Source: Lysobacteraceae bacterium (GTDB lineage Bacteria > Pseudomonadota > Gammaproteobacteria > Steroidobacterales > Steroidobacteraceae). From it: a stretch of 6,169 bases of DNA. The translations under genes and the position numbers were made by a program. The stretch is from positions 1 through 6,169 of the forward strand of contig JAAYXG010000463.1 in the NCBI GenBank assembly GCA_012516015.1, written 5' to 3'. Of the stretch, positions 5,595 through 6,169 are shown in pieces (within the stretch, counting starts at the first letter, position 1; each line of letters begins with the position of its first letter). Under the pieces are notes generated by a model, which ran no database searches, was not told the DNA's origin, and saw nothing but the letters and a program-made list of their open reading frames with translations.

Positions 5595-6169
5595 CGCGCG
5601 GATTCGGAAGCGCAAAGCGCGTCGAGGCTCTCGGCGGTGACAGAAGAGTCGATGGCGTGCTCGGCAAGTGTGCCGAGCAGCATGATGCTGCGTGTGCCGC
5701 TCGCGCTCGTCATGAAGAAGCACGAGGGCTCGTCGTCGTGGCCCGTCATGCGCAGCTCCTCGAGCTGTTCGCGCGCGCGAGCGTCGAGCGGCGCAAGTCG
5801 CATCGACCAGCTTTCGTTCGTGCCGTCGGTGCTCACTTCGAAATGCCGTTGTACGACGTCGGGTTCGCCCCCGAGCAGCCCGGAGAATGCCGTCAACATG
5901 CCCTTTAGCTCGGGTGCGCGATTGAGCGCGAACGTGCGCAGCTTTTCTCGGTGTCGTTCCACGCGAACCGATTCGCCGCGGATGATCGTGCGCTCCAAAT
6001 ACGGTTTCGTCACGAGGCGTTCCAGGTGATCCGCGGCCACGTACTTGAGCTCGCCCGAAACCACGAGCGGCTGCTCGAGCAGTGGGGAGAAGCGAATTTC
6101 CTTGAAGGCGATGGAGACGGGTGCGGGACGCGCGAGCGCGCTAATCAGCGTGCTCGGATCGAGCTCGGA
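5591..6169 (-). CDS. LolA-like outer membrane lipoprotein carrier family protein (5' end beyond window)
   Basis: The visible part is 192 residues, open to the right edge, ending in a TGA at 5593-5591. The N-terminal half contains FKEIRFSPLLEQPLVVSGEL followed by KYVAADHLERLVTKPYLERT and IIRGESVRVER. This is the LolA-type beta-sheet pattern seen in the variant encoded in aryl polyene clusters. LolA proteins are periplasmic carriers with a half-open beta-barrel that shields lipid acyl chains on the way to the outer membrane. This variant is presumed to help carry the polyene lipid. The signal peptide would lie beyond the window and cannot be checked. The stop overlaps the start of the exporter gene as ATGA, so the two are cotranscribed and translationally coupled, which supports a joint role in export. 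No internal defect is seen. LolA proper is an alternative, but the neighbours favour the cluster-specific form. Confidence 0.85.
   Translation of the reverse strand, partial: SELDPSTLISALARPAPVSIAFKEIRFSPLLEQPLVVSGELKYVAADHLERLVTKPYLERTIIRGESVRVERHREKLRTFALNRAPELKGMLTAFSGLLGGEPDVVQRHFEVSTDGTNESWSMRLAPLDARAREQLEELRMTGHDDEPSCFFMTSASGTRSIMLLGTLAEHAIDSSVTAESLDALCASESAR

Noticed and set aside
5595..5723. Longer N-terminus for the exporter
   Set aside because: The extra 43 residues are Arg/His-rich, overlap the LolA-like coding region in another frame and precede the natural first helix. The ATGA overlap at 5594 is the better start.

Overview
The window is a fragment of an aryl polyene (APE, xanthomonadin-like) type biosynthetic gene cluster from a GC-rich Gram-negative bacterium, most likely a gammaproteobacterium. 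Three things point there: the gene content (KS, KS-like chain-length factor, halogenase-type flavoenzyme, MMPL exporter, ApeP-type dehydratase, LolA-like protein), the need for an outer membrane implied by LolA, and dispersed TCGCAAAGGCGC / CGCAGAGACGC repeats between genes. I cannot name the genus.

Layout. Bases 1-2520 carry a rightward operon: the last residues of a beta-ketoacyl-ACP synthase (KS), a 269-residue KS-like protein without a nucleophile cysteine (chain-length-factor-like, ApeC type), and a 534-residue FAD-dependent, halogenase-like oxidoreductase. Bases 2715-6169 carry a leftward operon: a LolA-like protein, cut by the right edge, followed by a 959-residue protein. That protein joins a complete 12-helix MMPL/RND exporter to a C-terminal hotdog dehydratase of the ApeP type. 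The two operons converge on a 194-bp intergenic region made almost wholly of two nested inverted repeat pairs, which probably act as a two-way terminator. Neighbouring genes overlap by 1 to 4 bases or lie 2 bases apart, so each operon looks translationally coupled.

How the genes would work together (family knowledge plus inference). KS and chain-length factor extend an aryl starter on an acyl carrier protein. The dehydratase removes water from the beta-hydroxy intermediate in each cycle to build the conjugated polyene. The flavoenzyme modifies the aryl or polyene group, possibly by halogenation. The LolA-like protein and the MMPL pump move the lipid-linked product towards the outer membrane. 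The ketoreductase, acyl carrier proteins, aryl-activating ligase and acyltransferases expected in such a cluster are not in this window.

The most unusual feature is the in-frame exporter-dehydratase fusion. Its roughly 48-residue linker is encoded by a 21-bp perfect inverted repeat and other repeat-like DNA that looks intergenic in origin. No RNA gene, CRISPR array or transposase was seen.
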